Below are positions 1-9,457 of a stretch of DNA of 64,000 bases, one piece after another. The translations under genes and the position numbers were made by a program. Source of the stretch: Sulfolobaceae archaeon (GTDB taxonomy: Archaea > Thermoproteota > Thermoprotei_A > Sulfolobales > Sulfolobaceae). Location: assembly GCA_026627305.1 (NCBI GenBank), contig JAPNVD010000008.1:29809-93808 (forward strand). The letters run 5' to 3'. Under the pieces are notes generated by a model. The model saw nothing but the letters and a program-made list of their open reading frames with translations, had not been told where the DNA came from and searched no databases. Position 1 is the first letter of the stretch, and every line of letters begins with the position of its first letter.

Positions 1-387
1 AGCTAGAGAAAACCTATGCCATCTACCGTTTTTCTTCACATAAATTCCGTGCTCTGTAAACACGTCAAGGAGCATATGTGAGGGACCTACAATTATACCT
101 GCAAGAACTGTAGGCAAGATTAGCCTCACACTCATAATATAAATAAGGAAAATAAGTACAAGTATTGCAGGTATGAAACCCCAGGCAATAGATCTTGGAA
201 AAGTGTGAGTCCTAGGAGTTCTTCTAACATATCCGAACCTCTCTTCGTGACCTAGCCGATCAATTATCAGATTAGCAGGAATCGATATAAGTGCTGAGAG
301 GACAAATGAAGTATAGAAACTAGTAAATAAGGAGAATATAAATGTGAGAAGGCCTATTGAAAAGATGTAATGTGTTGATAACCTCAT
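1..387 (-). CDS. DUF1286-type membrane protein (partial, runs off window start)
   Basis: The minus-strand frame opens with ATG at 387 and stays open for 129 codons to base 1, so the C-terminus lies outside the window. It shows about four hydrophobic segments and a motif SHMLLDVFTEHG near the visible end, which resembles the His-Leu-Leu-Asp signature of YdjM-like (DUF457) membrane metal-dependent hydrolases; the N-terminus (STHYIFSIGLL) is typical of Sulfolobales DUF1286 proteins. Function is not known. It is divergent from the EVE-domain gene and shares an AT-rich promoter stretch with it. The family call is from memory of the pattern, not from a search. Confidence 0.6.
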   Translation of the reverse strand, partial: MRLSTHYIFSIGLLTFIFSLFTSFYTSFVLSALISIPANLIIDRLGHEERFGYVRRTPRTHTFPRSIAWGFIPAILVLIFLIYIMSVRLILPTVLAGIIVGPSHMLLDVFTEHGIYVKKNGRWHRFSLA

Positions 388-411
388 GCGTTATTAGTGA
401 TTATGCATGGA

Positions 412-425
412 TACATTTAAATATA
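412..425. promoter_or_regulatory. Shared TATA-like element between divergent genes
   Basis: An AT-rich stretch (CATTTAAATATATT) is centred about 29 bases upstream of the GTG start at 447 and about 31 bases upstream of the ATG at 387 on the other strand. This is the spacing expected for archaeal TATA boxes of leaderless or nearly leaderless transcripts in both directions. Confidence 0.45.
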
Positions 426-446
426 TTTCTTTACAATTAACATCTT

Positions 447-914
447 GTGGTTTACTGGCTAATACCTGTTCAGGAGGATATGTGGTATACGATACAGCAG
501 GTAAAAATTTACGGCTATAATAGGGAGGAAATAACAAGGTTAGTAAAGCCTGGAGACTACTTCATATTTTATGTTAGCAAATACTATGCAAAAAGGTATG
601 GTGGAAAGATAGTAGGTATAATGAAAGTTGTCAGCGATTGGTATGAAGATGATAAGCCGATATTCCCAGAAGAGATAGTTAGGAATAAGGGGATATACAA
701 TTATAGAGTAAAACTAGAGCCCGTAAAAGAGGGGGTCTGTGACTTAAAGAATATACTCTACAAAGTATCCTTTATAGAAGATAAATACCAGTTTGCTAAA
801 TACCTTAGGAATGCCCCTGCCAACTTGAGGAGACCAATACCTGAATCTGACGTAAAATTAATAGAGGAATGCATAGAGGCTTCAGCTAAGAAAGAAGAGG
901 AAGAAGTAGTCTAA
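447..914 (+). CDS. EVE domain protein (PUA-like, YTH-related fold)
   Basis: The 155-residue product begins VYWLIPVQEDMW and continues with GDYFIFYVSKYYAKRYGGKI and a VVSDWYEDDKPIFP segment, the usual pattern of EVE domains, which are PUA/YTH-like folds that bind modified nucleobases in DNA or RNA. The domain fills residues 1-145; the tail is a short Glu/Lys-rich extension. The start is GTG at 447, supported by the TATA-like element about 29 bases upstream. It is a single-gene unit divergent from the DUF1286 gene. Its ligand in Sulfolobales is not known. Confidence 0.8.
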   Translation: MVYWLIPVQEDMWYTIQQVKIYGYNREEITRLVKPGDYFIFYVSKYYAKRYGGKIVGIMKVVSDWYEDDKPIFPEEIVRNKGIYNYRVKLEPVKEGVCDLKNILYKVSFIEDKYQFAKYLRNAPANLRRPIPESDVKLIEECIEASAKKEEEEVV

Positions 915-1053
915 AGTTCAGCTTAGCTTTACTAGTAGAGTTTACGTTATAACATTGGCTATTTACATAGGTAAGTAAATGTATAAAAAGATTTGCATTG
1001 AAGGCTTTAACTAAATAAGTTAATCTTATAAACGTGAAGTGTATAATAGCGAT

Positions 1054-2592
1054 ATGGCAGGAAAAGCTCTTTTTGTAAGAGAGTCCTCAGGCCTCATAAA
1101 GCAAGTAGATCTCACTAGTGCGATAATGTTAAATTTAGGGAATTTATCAGCAGGACTAGCCCTTTACGAATCCATATCTCCATATATATCTAAAGGAGGA
1201 GTACTCTGGCTAGCGTCAATTATTGCATTCCTATTTGCTATTCCTCAAGGCATTATATACACTATTATGACACAAAAAATCGGCAGGACAGGAGGAGATT
1301 ATGTATGGATATCTAGATACCTAAATGGAGGCTTAGGCTCGATATTAGCGTTATCCTTGCTCTTGCAGTCCACAGCGTTCTATGCCCTAGTTACATTCTT
1401 TTCTGTAGCGTCAATAAACACTGTATTGTACACAATAGGCACAGTAAGTCATTCAAGCTTATTGATCTCACTAGCAAACAACGTGTTTGTGAATCCCTAT
1501 TCAAGCTCTTTAACAATTCTACAACGTGCACTGTTCTATGGAATATCAGCACTTGTTTTTTCAGCAATGGTTATAATAAACATCGTTAGGGCTAAGTGGG
1601 GCTATAGGTTAGTTACAGTTTTGGGAACCTTTTCACTGTTAACCTTAATAATTGCAATGGCTGTTATAGCTCTGAATTCAGGAGATTTCTTCATAAGGCT
1701 ACATCCGTTTTTGCAGGCGATAAATCTAACAGCAACAACAAACAGGGCTTTCATGCCCAATAACATATCCTTGATAGCTACACTATCCTTATTGCCCCTC
1801 TTTGCATTATACACATACCCTTGGATAAACGCAGGGGCAGCAGTCTCAGCGGAGTTCAAGGATGGAAAAGTGGCTAAATACAATGTATTCTTAGCCTTAG
1901 CTATAACTGGCCTTCTCGTAACTGGAGGCTTCGCACTAATGGACTTCGTTGCTGGATACAACTTTAATTTGCAGGCATATCCTTCTGGAATATACAACTT
2001 CTGGAGTGTTGCAATAGCTTTGGCAGGAAACCCAGTATTACAGTGGTTAATAGGTTTAGGGCTAATAGTCTGGAACTACTTCACCTTAGCATATGGAGTG
2101 ATAGTCTTCTCTAGATATGTCTTTGCATTATCCTTTGATAGGGTTCTACCAGAGAAGTTCACGCAATTGAATAGGAATGGCTCACCAGTATATGCTCATA
2201 GTTTAGATCTAGCATTAACATTGATTTTACTTCTGATACCAGCTTTTTCCATCTCAGCAGCCTTAGCACTTTATGGTGCAACAATTGTAGGTGCTGTGTA
2301 CTTCTTTTTCAGCAGTTTAACTGGATTAGCATTTGGTTTAAAGAACTCTAACAAGCTGATGATAGCTTCTGGAGCTATCTCTTCAGCTTACTTCGCATAC
2401 CTAACATATGTGGCTGGGACTAACCCACTATTTGGATTTACGGACGGGACAGGCGTGAATCCAATAACGCTAGGTTTCGTAGTTTCGGCTTACTTAATAG
2501 GTGTAGTGGTCTATTTTGCATCTAAGTACATTCATCTAAGAAGAGATGGCATTGATATAAGTATAAACTTTAAGGAGATTCCTCCTGAATAA
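1054..2592 (+). CDS. APC-family amino acid permease
   Basis: About 512 residues with roughly 12 predicted membrane helices and an N-terminal segment ([20 protein letters not shown]) typical of the amino acid-polyamine-organocation superfamily. It should import amino acids or related organic cations across the cytoplasmic membrane using the proton gradient; the substrate cannot be read from sequence. A GTG at 1039 extends the frame by five codons, but a TATA-like box (ATCTTATAAA, about 1023-1032) lies 27 bases upstream of ATG 1054, favouring a leaderless start there. Its 3' end overlaps the convergent molybdoenzyme gene by 23 bases. Confidence 0.82.
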   Translation: MAGKALFVRESSGLIKQVDLTSAIMLNLGNLSAGLALYESISPYISKGGVLWLASIIAFLFAIPQGIIYTIMTQKIGRTGGDYVWISRYLNGGLGSILALSLLLQSTAFYALVTFFSVASINTVLYTIGTVSHSSLLISLANNVFVNPYSSSLTILQRALFYGISALVFSAMVIINIVRAKWGYRLVTVLGTFSLLTLIIAMAVIALNSGDFFIRLHPFLQAINLTATTNRAFMPNNISLIATLSLLPLFALYTYPWINAGAAVSAEFKDGKVAKYNVFLALAITGLLVTGGFALMDFVAGYNFNLQAYPSGIYNFWSVAIALAGNPVLQWLIGLGLIVWNYFTLAYGVIVFSRYVFALSFDRVLPEKFTQLNRNGSPVYAHSLDLALTLILLLIPAFSISAALALYGATIVGAVYFFFSSLTGLAFGLKNSNKLMIASGAISSAYFAYLTYVAGTNPLFGFTDGTGVNPITLGFVVSAYLIGVVVYFASKYIHLRRDGIDISINFKEIPPE

Positions 2593-4354
2593 GGGAAACC
2601 TTTTTTACACCAGCGTTAAGTAAAGGTGTTCCGCCATATTTTCCTTTCTCCTTACCTATTATTGCATTTACCAACGTCTTGCCTGATTCTCCAATCAGAA
2701 AGTTCTTATACATAAATATTACACCCTTAGGGACATCCTTAGACCTAACAAACTTGACCTTGATCTCCCCACTATCTGTTATTATTTTCCCATATCCCTC
2801 TAACTCGCTATTATAAGCTATTGGTTCTCTATATCCATAAACCTCCTTGAATTGACTGTTGGTATAATTAGGGTGTGAAGCAAACGCTATGGTCATTTCA
2901 TTTAATTTTTCATTTAACCCTGAAGGTAGTGGGTTTACCTTCACCTTTTGAGGAGGTGGTACTAAGTTTACTTTAACTACCTTCTCCTTCTTTAATTTAT
3001 CAACAGTAATCCCTGTATTCCTTAAGGCATAGTTAAGGGCATCCCAAGGATCTTCAGCTATTAATGGATGACCACTTAACCCCAACTCTTTCGCTAACAA
3101 CTGCATCAGCTTTATCTCAGTAATGCCGTATCTTGGAGAAATTATAGGCTCATTATATATTAAGTACTGGTGCCAGTAACTATAGACTACATCCTCTTTC
3201 TCTAAGAAAGTATTCGCGGGTATAACTACGTTAGCAACTTTGGCAGTCTCAGAAAAGAAAGGATCGTGAACTACAACAAATAGCCTGCCGTCATTTATAG
3301 CCTCTAGAATCCTATTAGCGCCTGGTAACGAGTGTAAGGGATTTGAATTCCAGACAAACATAAATTCGTAATCGTCAATCTCATAACCCAATTCAGCCAT
3401 ACCTACAACTTTCCTAGGTTTAGAAGCATGAAGTCCTCTTAAATAGCTGAAATCGATCCCTAAACCCATACTGTTGGAATAAAAGAACCCCCTGTTCACC
3501 CCTAATAATGCAGGAATCAGGGAAATGAGAGATATAGCCTCTCCACCGTTAACAGTCCTGCCTAAAGCGAAACCTATAACCGTTAATGGTTTAACCTTAG
3601 CATAAAAATCCGTTAGGAAATCTAAATCACTCCTACTTACCCCTGTAAGAGACAAGATCTTCTGATAATCGTATTTATCTACAAAAGCCTTTAGACTCTC
3701 GAAATCATCAAGAAGTGAAGTAGTATAGTTACCAGAATCTATCAGCCCCTTAATGATACCAATGGCTAAAAATACATCACTACCTGACCTTACAATGATG
3801 TATTTTTCACTCCTCTTTGCTGTCTCACTCACCCTAACGTCTATTACCACTTTAGGCTTATCCTTCATCAACCTCCAACCATGTATGAAAGATATTGAGG
3901 CTTCAGATCCCCATATCACGTACCCCTTAAACTTCACCATTTCTTCTGGAGTTGCACCAGCACTGTTACCATAGTGCACCGCTATTGCTGCATGACCCTC
4001 AGCGCTACAAATGGAGTAATCAGTAGTTGTTGCACCGATTAAATTCCACAATCTTGCGGGATAATACCAGGTAAGTAAGCCCTGATTACCATCATAATCT
4101 ACATGAACGATTCTCTCTACTTGATCCCTCTTTAGTATCTCACTAACCTTTTTAGCTACATATTTTACAGCCTCCTCTAAACTTACTTCTTTACCATCGA
4201 TCATAGGTGAAGTAATCCTGTTCTTATCGTTTCGTCTTATATCAGCCATACCTCTAGAACACGTAAAACCGTTTATTGGAAATATGTTAAGGGGCTTATA
4301 ACTTTCACTAAATATGCAAGTATCGTAGCAATCCCTAGTACAAGCTATTACCAT
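2570..4354 (-). CDS. Cytosolic molybdopterin oxidoreductase (DMSO reductase family)
   Basis: About 594 residues. The N-terminus has a Cys cluster motif (CTRDCYDTC, with a further Cys in NGFTCSRG) for one [4Fe-4S] cluster, then Mo-bisMGD domains; [10 protein letters not shown], about 110 residues later, may hold the Mo-coordinating residue. The C-terminal part has the dinucleotide-binding [15 protein letters not shown] region. There is no Tat or Sec signal, so a cytoplasmic enzyme is expected; the substrate is unknown. A GTG at 4381 adds nine codons, but a TATA-like stretch at about 4381-4391 suits leaderless initiation near ATG 4354. No electron-transfer subunit is adjacent, so its redox partner must be a soluble carrier or encoded elsewhere. 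Confidence 0.78.
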   Translation of the reverse strand: MVIACTRDCYDTCIFSESYKPLNIFPINGFTCSRGMADIRRNDKNRITSPMIDGKEVSLEEAVKYVAKKVSEILKRDQVERIVHVDYDGNQGLLTWYYPARLWNLIGATTTDYSICSAEGHAAIAVHYGNSAGATPEEMVKFKGYVIWGSEASISFIHGWRLMKDKPKVVIDVRVSETAKRSEKYIIVRSGSDVFLAIGIIKGLIDSGNYTTSLLDDFESLKAFVDKYDYQKILSLTGVSRSDLDFLTDFYAKVKPLTVIGFALGRTVNGGEAISLISLIPALLGVNRGFFYSNSMGLGIDFSYLRGLHASKPRKVVGMAELGYEIDDYEFMFVWNSNPLHSLPGANRILEAINDGRLFVVVHDPFFSETAKVANVVIPANTFLEKEDVVYSYWHQYLIYNEPIISPRYGITEIKLMQLLAKELGLSGHPLIAEDPWDALNYALRNTGITVDKLKKEKVVKVNLVPPPQKVKVNPLPSGLNEKLNEMTIAFASHPNYTNSQFKEVYGYREPIAYNSELEGYGKIITDSGEIKVKFVRSKDVPKGVIFMYKNFLIGESGKTLVNAIIGKEKGKYGGTPLLNAGVKKVSLIQEESP

Positions 4355-4491
4355 GCTTGAGTGCAACTTAGATGATCGCACTATAAATTATTTTTTATGA
4401 TATGCCTGAATAAGACTTAGAAAATATTATAATATTAATGGGATAAACTTTTAAGAAATGCGAATAAGCTTTAACGCAGGAGGCTGGTAAG

Positions 4492-5273
4492 TTGGAAGAA
4501 TCTTAGAAGGTATAAATTTAGCATATAGCTATGATGGTAGGTCCCTCATATTTGAGGATGTTAACATATATGTGGGAGATTACGAATTAATAGCTATCGT
4601 GGGACCTAGCGGTATAGGAAAATCAACCCTCCTACGTATTCTCGGTGGATTCATAAAACCGATAAGGGGAGAAGTAAGATTATTGGGCAAGAAAATAATT
4701 AAGCCCACACCTAAAATAGCCCTAATTCATCAAGCTATCGTCACCTTTCCCTGGATGTCTGCATTAGAGAATGTCAAATTAGGTTTAAAATATAGGAATT
4801 TGCCGAAGGAAGAAGAGGATAAGATTGCCAGAAAGATGTTAGAAATCGTAGGTTTAGGAGGTTTTGAGGATCTATCTCCTAAGCAGATGAGTGGAGGCAT
4901 GAGACAAAGGGTAGCAATAGCTAGAGCATTAGCAGCAGATCCTCTAGTACTCCTAATGGATGAGCCATTTTCACACTTAGACGAGTTAACAGCTGAAGGT
5001 ATAAGGCAGGAAGTCTATTCCATGATTTTCAATAAAGATACGACATTGAGAGGAGCAGTATTAGTATCACATAACCTAGATGAAGTAGTAGAATTGGCTG
5101 ATAGGATCTATGTCATAAACGGTTCTCCTGCCACAGTTGTCGGTGAAATAAAGGTTGAACTGGAGAGACCTAGAAGATCTAAGGATCCTAGATTCCAGGA
5201 ATACCTTGACCAGTTATATAAACTCTTGACTCCAGTTAAAAAGCCAGTAGTCAGCGGTGATAAGAATGAATAA
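4492..5273 (+). CDS. ABC transporter ATPase, nitrate/taurine type; start disrupted or unusual
   Basis: The protein has Walker A (GPSGIGKST), a Q-loop (LIHQ), the signature MSGGMRQR, Walker B (VLLMDEP) and a D-loop/H-loop, as in ATPases of the NitT/TauT importers. Read from GTG 4572 it lacks the first beta strands; the same frame continues upstream to 4491 and encodes a normal N-terminus (ILEGINLAYSYDGRS...) but contains no ATG, GTG or TTG before 4572. A TTG at 4492, 8 bases after GGAGG (4479-4483), would start correctly if one A were added near 4500. Either a real -1 frameshift, a sequencing error or a rare start codon is implied. It overlaps the permease gene by 17 bases. Confidence 0.75.
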
Positions 5274-6879
5274 CATATATTTAACGCTTGTACTAGCAAC
5301 ACTTGCTACAACAGGGAGAGTATGGCTAACAATAGGTCTCTCCATAGTAACTGGGTGGTTTTTAGGCTATATCGCTGTAAAGAATAGAGGTTTCGAGAAC
5401 GTATATATATCATTTATAGAGGTTTTTGAGTCAGTTCCAGTTATAAGCTTCTTCCCCGTGGTTTTAATCTTCTTCATTTATAGAATTGGAGGTTATTTGG
5501 GCATAGAAATGGCTGTAGATTTTTTAGTTTTTACAGCAGTAGTCTGGAATATTTGGGTTGGGATATATCAGGCTTATAAAACCATTCCTGAAAATTTTTT
5601 AGAAGTAGTGGAAAATTATAGGTTAGGATTTCTTAGGAAATTTACAACGCTATATATACCATACTCCATGCCTAGGATTGCCGCAAACTTAATCCCAAGC
5701 TTCGCTGATGCGTTCTTCTATATAACCGTAAGTGAGGTATTTTCTATAGGTACATCAGCATATCATGTTTTCGGCATTGGAGCAATTCTAGCTGAGCTAG
5801 TGAGTGAGGGAAGATATAATTTAGTACTAATAGGTTTAGGAATTCTTGCATTTGATACTACGTTAACTACATTCTTCCTTAGAAGATTTGCAACGTATAC
5901 CGTAGAACGTTATGGTATAGACACTGAAATAAAGACATATAAAAGAGGAAAGCCAAGAACCAGATATAATTTAAGGCTTACTAACACTTTAACTACAGTA
6001 AAGAAGATTGCAAGCGCATTCTTGCCACCTAAAAAATATTATGATATATTAGCTGAGGAAAAGGAGAGAAATTATCACTTAAGGGAGATCGGTTATGCTT
6101 TGGCTTTCTTAGTTGTGGGTATAGTCTCTTATGGTGTTTTTACTACTGTCAAAAGTATAAGCGCTCATGAATGGTTTTCACTATTAGCTAATACACCATC
6201 GATGCTTTTAGGTTTAGCTGTAGATTATGCAAGGGTCGCTATTATAGCAATAATTTCATTCGTTATAGCAATATTCGTAGGATATTTACTTGCAGCGCAT
6301 AGTCTAGCGGAAAAAATTGTAATACCTATAATTCAAGCAATAGCAGCATTTCCTGCTCCTGCTTATTTTCCACTACTTTTTGCCTCCACTTATGTAATAG
6401 TTAGGGGAATCTTTGATCCATTAACAAATGAATTTTATGTATTATTATTAGGATTTATATCAACATTCTACTATGTATTTTACAGCTTCTGGTTAGGGGT
6501 GAAAAATTTACCATCAGAGTACTGGGAACTAATGGAGAACTTAAACTTAACCTTTTGGCAAAAACTTAGGAAAATAATATTGCCTGCAACGTTTCCATAC
6601 ATTGTAGCTGGTATTTCAAGTACTATTAATAGCGCGTGGGGAGGTCTAGCTATAGGAGAATATTGGCCAGATATCTATAACGGTTATACACTTCAAGTAA
6701 GGACAGGTTACATGAAAGATATAGCAGTTTACACGGATAGTGGTAACATAGCGTTTGCCGCTTGGTCTTCATTCCTGTTCGGGATAATAGTAGTTATATA
6801 TTCAATACTCTTTACGAGGAAGCTCATGGACTTAGCGAGGAAAAGATATATAGCTGAGGAAGGAATATATGCGGCTTAG
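5257..6879 (+). CDS. ABC transporter permease with two fused membrane domains
   Basis: The 540-residue protein contains two binding-protein-dependent permease domains in tandem (about residues 1-220 and 275-530), each with an EAA-like loop: NYRLGFLRKFTTLYIPYSMP and NLNLTFWQKLRKIILPATFP. It should form the whole membrane pore as one polypeptide and work with the upstream ATPase in an importer of the NitT/TauT class, probably for an organic or inorganic anion. The GTG start at 5257 overlaps the ATPase end; ATG 5266 is an alternative. No substrate-binding protein gene is adjacent, which is odd for an importer. Confidence 0.8.
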   Translation: MIRMNNIYLTLVLATLATTGRVWLTIGLSIVTGWFLGYIAVKNRGFENVYISFIEVFESVPVISFFPVVLIFFIYRIGGYLGIEMAVDFLVFTAVVWNIWVGIYQAYKTIPENFLEVVENYRLGFLRKFTTLYIPYSMPRIAANLIPSFADAFFYITVSEVFSIGTSAYHVFGIGAILAELVSEGRYNLVLIGLGILAFDTTLTTFFLRRFATYTVERYGIDTEIKTYKRGKPRTRYNLRLTNTLTTVKKIASAFLPPKKYYDILAEEKERNYHLREIGYALAFLVVGIVSYGVFTTVKSISAHEWFSLLANTPSMLLGLAVDYARVAIIAIISFVIAIFVGYLLAAHSLAEKIVIPIIQAIAAFPAPAYFPLLFASTYVIVRGIFDPLTNEFYVLLLGFISTFYYVFYSFWLGVKNLPSEYWELMENLNLTFWQKLRKIILPATFPYIVAGISSTINSAWGGLAIGEYWPDIYNGYTLQVRTGYMKDIAVYTDSGNIAFAAWSSFLFGIIVVIYSILFTRKLMDLARKRYIAEEGIYAA

Positions 6880-6935
6880 AGTGCTGAGGAATCCGGGACC
6901 TGATTAATGAAGAAATGCGCGAGCACTGAGCCTTT
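6873..6935 (+). ncRNA. C/D box sRNA (2'-O-methylation guide), target not identified
   Basis: The interval after the permease stop has all four boxes with ideal spacing: box C GTGCTGA (6881-6887, one mismatch to RTGATGA), a 12-base guide (6888-6899), box D' CTGA (6900-6903), a 3-base spacer, box C' ATGAAGA (6907-6913, one mismatch), a second 12-base guide (6914-6925) and box D CTGA (6926-6929). GGCT (6873-6876) and AGCC (6929-6932) can form a terminal stem, and a run of five T follows. Archaeal C/D sRNAs bind L7Ae, Nop5 and fibrillarin to methylate rRNA or tRNA. Its 5' end overlaps the permease stop codon, and it points toward hel308. I could not assign targets for the guides. Confidence 0.8.
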
Positions 6936-6937
6936 TT
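6933..6937 (+). terminator. T-run terminator after the C/D box sRNA
   Basis: A TTTTT run follows the sRNA terminal stem directly and is followed by CTTTC. Poly-T tracts are the usual archaeal intrinsic termination signal. The convergent hel308 stop codon is only four bases further on. Confidence 0.4.
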
Positions 6938-6940
6938 CTT

Positions 6941-9079
6941 TCATTGATGTGAAAGGATCTTAGCAGCTTCTTGAACAACCTTTTCTCCTAATTTTGGTCC
7001 TAAAATTATCTTCACCTTATCAGCCTTAGTTATAACATCCTCTAGATGTCTTATATTAGCCTTAGCTAACATCCTAGCCCTTTTCCTCCCTATTCCAGGT
7101 ATTTGAACTAGCTCGAGTAGATCTTCCTTCACTCCATCCTTAACCCTTAAGTTAAGGATCTTTAGCCTTTGCTCATGCTTTGCCATATTTAACACCTTAG
7201 CTATCTGATAACCGCTATAAGTTAGCCAATCCATAGTTTCAACAATGCTCCTGAGATCACCAGATCCTATACCATAACGTTGAAGTATGATATCCTCGTC
7301 AACTTCTTCAATCCAATCCTTTATGATTAAAGCTATCTTCAGTGCTGAGAGATATAACGCTAGTTCGTCTTCGTCATAAGGCTCTTCAATTAATAGTTCA
7401 CAGTTAGCCATTGTAGGTAATTCCTCTTCATCCTTTTTACTTACACCAATAGTTGGAGCATCAGGAGTATAAGCTAACATGTGGAGATAAGCTAGATCGC
7501 AAACCTCTTCATCCTTTACGCTGCTTAATGCATCTTTCACTTGCCTAGCAGTAAAGGGATTTATGTAAAGATCAGATACTCTCTTTCCAAAATCCGTTAA
7601 ATGATATTTACCATCAATATCATCTATAAAGCCGTTATCCTTCAACCAGACAATAGCCCTGTCAAAATAACTGTCTAACAAGTTCCGAGGTAATAGGCTC
7701 TCACTTACATAATTATACAGCTCTTTCTCATTCATATCCCCTTCTGAGGATAAAATGCCTAACAAAAAAGTATAAAACGCCCTTTCTGAGCCTAACCTGG
7801 ACTCTAATGGTTCAGGCGGGGATTGTATATACTTCTTAAAAACTTCCTCAACTTGATATCTATCCCTTACCACTATTACCGCTTCCCCTTTCTCGTCAAA
7901 TCCTGGTCTTCCTGCCCTGCCGCTCATCTGTTTGTACTCCATTACAGATATTCCCTCCCAGTAGCCTATGATATGCCTATTAAACCTATTAATATCTCCA
8001 ATTATTACTGTCCTAGCGGGTAAATTGACGCCTGCAGCGAGTGTAGGTGTAGCGACTATGACTTTGATCTTCCTATTCAAGAATTCCCTCTCTATTATAT
8101 CCCTCATGCTTCTAGATAGCCCTGCATGATGATAGGCAACTCCCCTAATCACTAAATTGGCTAAATCTTCCTTCTCTTCACTACCAGCGTCTTCTAAATT
8201 TCTTATCTCCTCTGAGACCTTGAGTAAATATTTATCATCTAGATCCACAAGACCCATACTTTGAGCTAACTTTTTCGCAGTGGATTCAGCCAACCTTCTC
8301 GAGTTCCTGAACACTAGGACTTGACCACCGTTAAGTAAACTTTCTATAGTATAAGCTAGTATTGGATCCTCTCCCTTAACCTTTTTAGTTGTGCCATCAT
8401 TGAAGATGACGGTATAAGTATTCTTCCTCCCCTCTTGGAACATAACACCCTCTACTAATGGAACAGGTCTCCAAGGAATGTATACATATTCCGCGTTAAG
8501 CCACTTGCTTATTTGTTCATAATTACTTATGGTTGCACTTAACGCTATTAAGTTCCTCCTTTTAGCCCTAATTGCTACTGACTCTACAACAGGACCCCTA
8601 TCGCCATCATTTATATAATGAAACTCGTCTAACGCAAAGTATTCTACTTCTTTTAACCATTCTGGTCTATGTCTCCATAGAGAATCTAATTTCTCATATG
8701 TCGTGATTATGATATCATAATTTTCTAACCAGCTATCATCACTATCATAATCTCCAGACGACATAGCCACTTTAAACCCTAGCTCTTGCCAATCTAGAAA
8801 TGTACGATACTTCTCACTCGTCAAAGCTCTCAGTGGAGTTACGTACACGGCTTTACCACCATGATTTAAAAGGTGTGAAATTATACCAAGCTCAGCTATC
8901 AACGTTTTCCCTGAACCAGTTGGTGAGGCTAGAAGGAGTCTTTTACCCTCCAACAGTCCCTTCTCTACAGCTTCAACTTGAACTGGGTTCAGTTTAGTCA
9001 TTCCTCTCTTCTCTAAAACTCTCCTGATCCTATTATCAATATTAAATGCTGAGATATCACGCCATTCCAGTTTTGACAT
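6941..9079 (-). CDS. hel308: ATP-dependent DNA helicase Hel308
   Basis: The 712-residue superfamily 2 helicase has the Q-motif region (MTKLNPVQVEA), Walker A SPTGSGKT at about residues 52-59, a DExH-type box DEFH, motif III SATIS, and motif VI QMSGRAGRPG. The C-terminal domains end with a helix-hairpin-helix (LVQIPGIGRKRARMLAKA). Hel308 unwinds lagging strands at stalled forks and acts in replication-coupled repair with 3'-5' polarity. Length and motif order are standard. The gene is transcribed alone, convergent with the C/D sRNA and ABC operon. Box II reads DEFH where DEIH is common, probably a neutral change. Confidence 0.95.
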   Translation of the reverse strand: MSKLEWRDISAFNIDNRIRRVLEKRGMTKLNPVQVEAVEKGLLEGKRLLLASPTGSGKTLIAELGIISHLLNHGGKAVYVTPLRALTSEKYRTFLDWQELGFKVAMSSGDYDSDDSWLENYDIIITTYEKLDSLWRHRPEWLKEVEYFALDEFHYINDGDRGPVVESVAIRAKRRNLIALSATISNYEQISKWLNAEYVYIPWRPVPLVEGVMFQEGRKNTYTVIFNDGTTKKVKGEDPILAYTIESLLNGGQVLVFRNSRRLAESTAKKLAQSMGLVDLDDKYLLKVSEEIRNLEDAGSEEKEDLANLVIRGVAYHHAGLSRSMRDIIEREFLNRKIKVIVATPTLAAGVNLPARTVIIGDINRFNRHIIGYWEGISVMEYKQMSGRAGRPGFDEKGEAVIVVRDRYQVEEVFKKYIQSPPEPLESRLGSERAFYTFLLGILSSEGDMNEKELYNYVSESLLPRNLLDSYFDRAIVWLKDNGFIDDIDGKYHLTDFGKRVSDLYINPFTARQVKDALSSVKDEEVCDLAYLHMLAYTPDAPTIGVSKKDEEELPTMANCELLIEEPYDEDELALYLSALKIALIIKDWIEEVDEDIILQRYGIGSGDLRSIVETMDWLTYSGYQIAKVLNMAKHEQRLKILNLRVKDGVKEDLLELVQIPGIGRKRARMLAKANIRHLEDVITKADKVKIILGPKLGEKVVQEAAKILSHQ

Positions 9080-9164
9080 GTCTTAGAAACTTAATATTTA
9101 TTATCTTTAGAGTTAAAAGGATTATGCTAAAAATAACTTCTAGGTTTATTAGGTGGGTATTACT

Positions 9165-9209
9165 TCCGACGAGTAGTCGGATGTTATTTTTATGCCACGA
9201 AAAACATCC
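9165..9209. promoter_or_regulatory. Two overlapping inverted repeats upstream of the RHH-PiT pair
   Basis: TCCGAC-GAGTA-GTCGGA (9165-9181) is a perfect 6-base inverted repeat with a 5-base centre. It overlaps GGATGTT (9179-9185), which pairs with AACATCC (9203-9209) across 17 bases. Both lie in the 150-base gap between hel308 and the RHH regulator gene, just upstream of a TATA-like box. They are candidate operators, possibly for the RHH protein itself. Confidence 0.4.
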
Positions 9210-9216
9210 ACTAAAG

Positions 9217-9226
9217 GTTTTTATTA
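9217..9226 (+). promoter_or_regulatory. TATA-like box for the RHH-PiT operon
   Basis: GTTTTTATTA is centred about 27 bases upstream of ATG 9248, fitting a leaderless transcript starting at that codon rather than at the earlier ATG 9227. Confidence 0.4.
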
Positions 9227-9247
9227 ATGCGATGGTATTACTCCTTT

Positions 9248-9457
9248 ATGGAAGTCCGTAAAGTCTCCGACATCCTTTTCGAGCTAGATGTAAACCAAAG
9301 TATTACTATATCGTTTAAACTCGAAAGTGACCTTTTAAAGGAAATAGACGAAGCTGTGAAAATTTTAGGTTATACTAATAGGAGCGATCTCATAAGAGAT
9401 GCAATAATTGAATATATTAAGGAGGTAAAAGAATCATATAAGGATGCAATTAGTTGA
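9248..9457 (+). CDS. Ribbon-helix-helix (CopG/NikR-type) transcriptional regulator
   Basis: The 69-residue product has a beta strand (SITISFKLESDLLKEIDE) followed by helices (NRSDLIRDAIIEYIKEV), the pattern of a dimeric RHH DNA-binding protein. It lacks the C-terminal metal-binding domain of full NikR. The coding region overlaps the start of the PiT-type carrier gene by 14 bases, so both are one operon; inverted repeats upstream are candidate binding sites. I infer that it controls this phosphate module, possibly by autoregulation. ATG 9227 is an in-frame alternative start, less compatible with the TATA spacing. Confidence 0.78.
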   Translation: MEVRKVSDILFELDVNQSITISFKLESDLLKEIDEAVKILGYTNRSDLIRDAIIEYIKEVKESYKDAIS

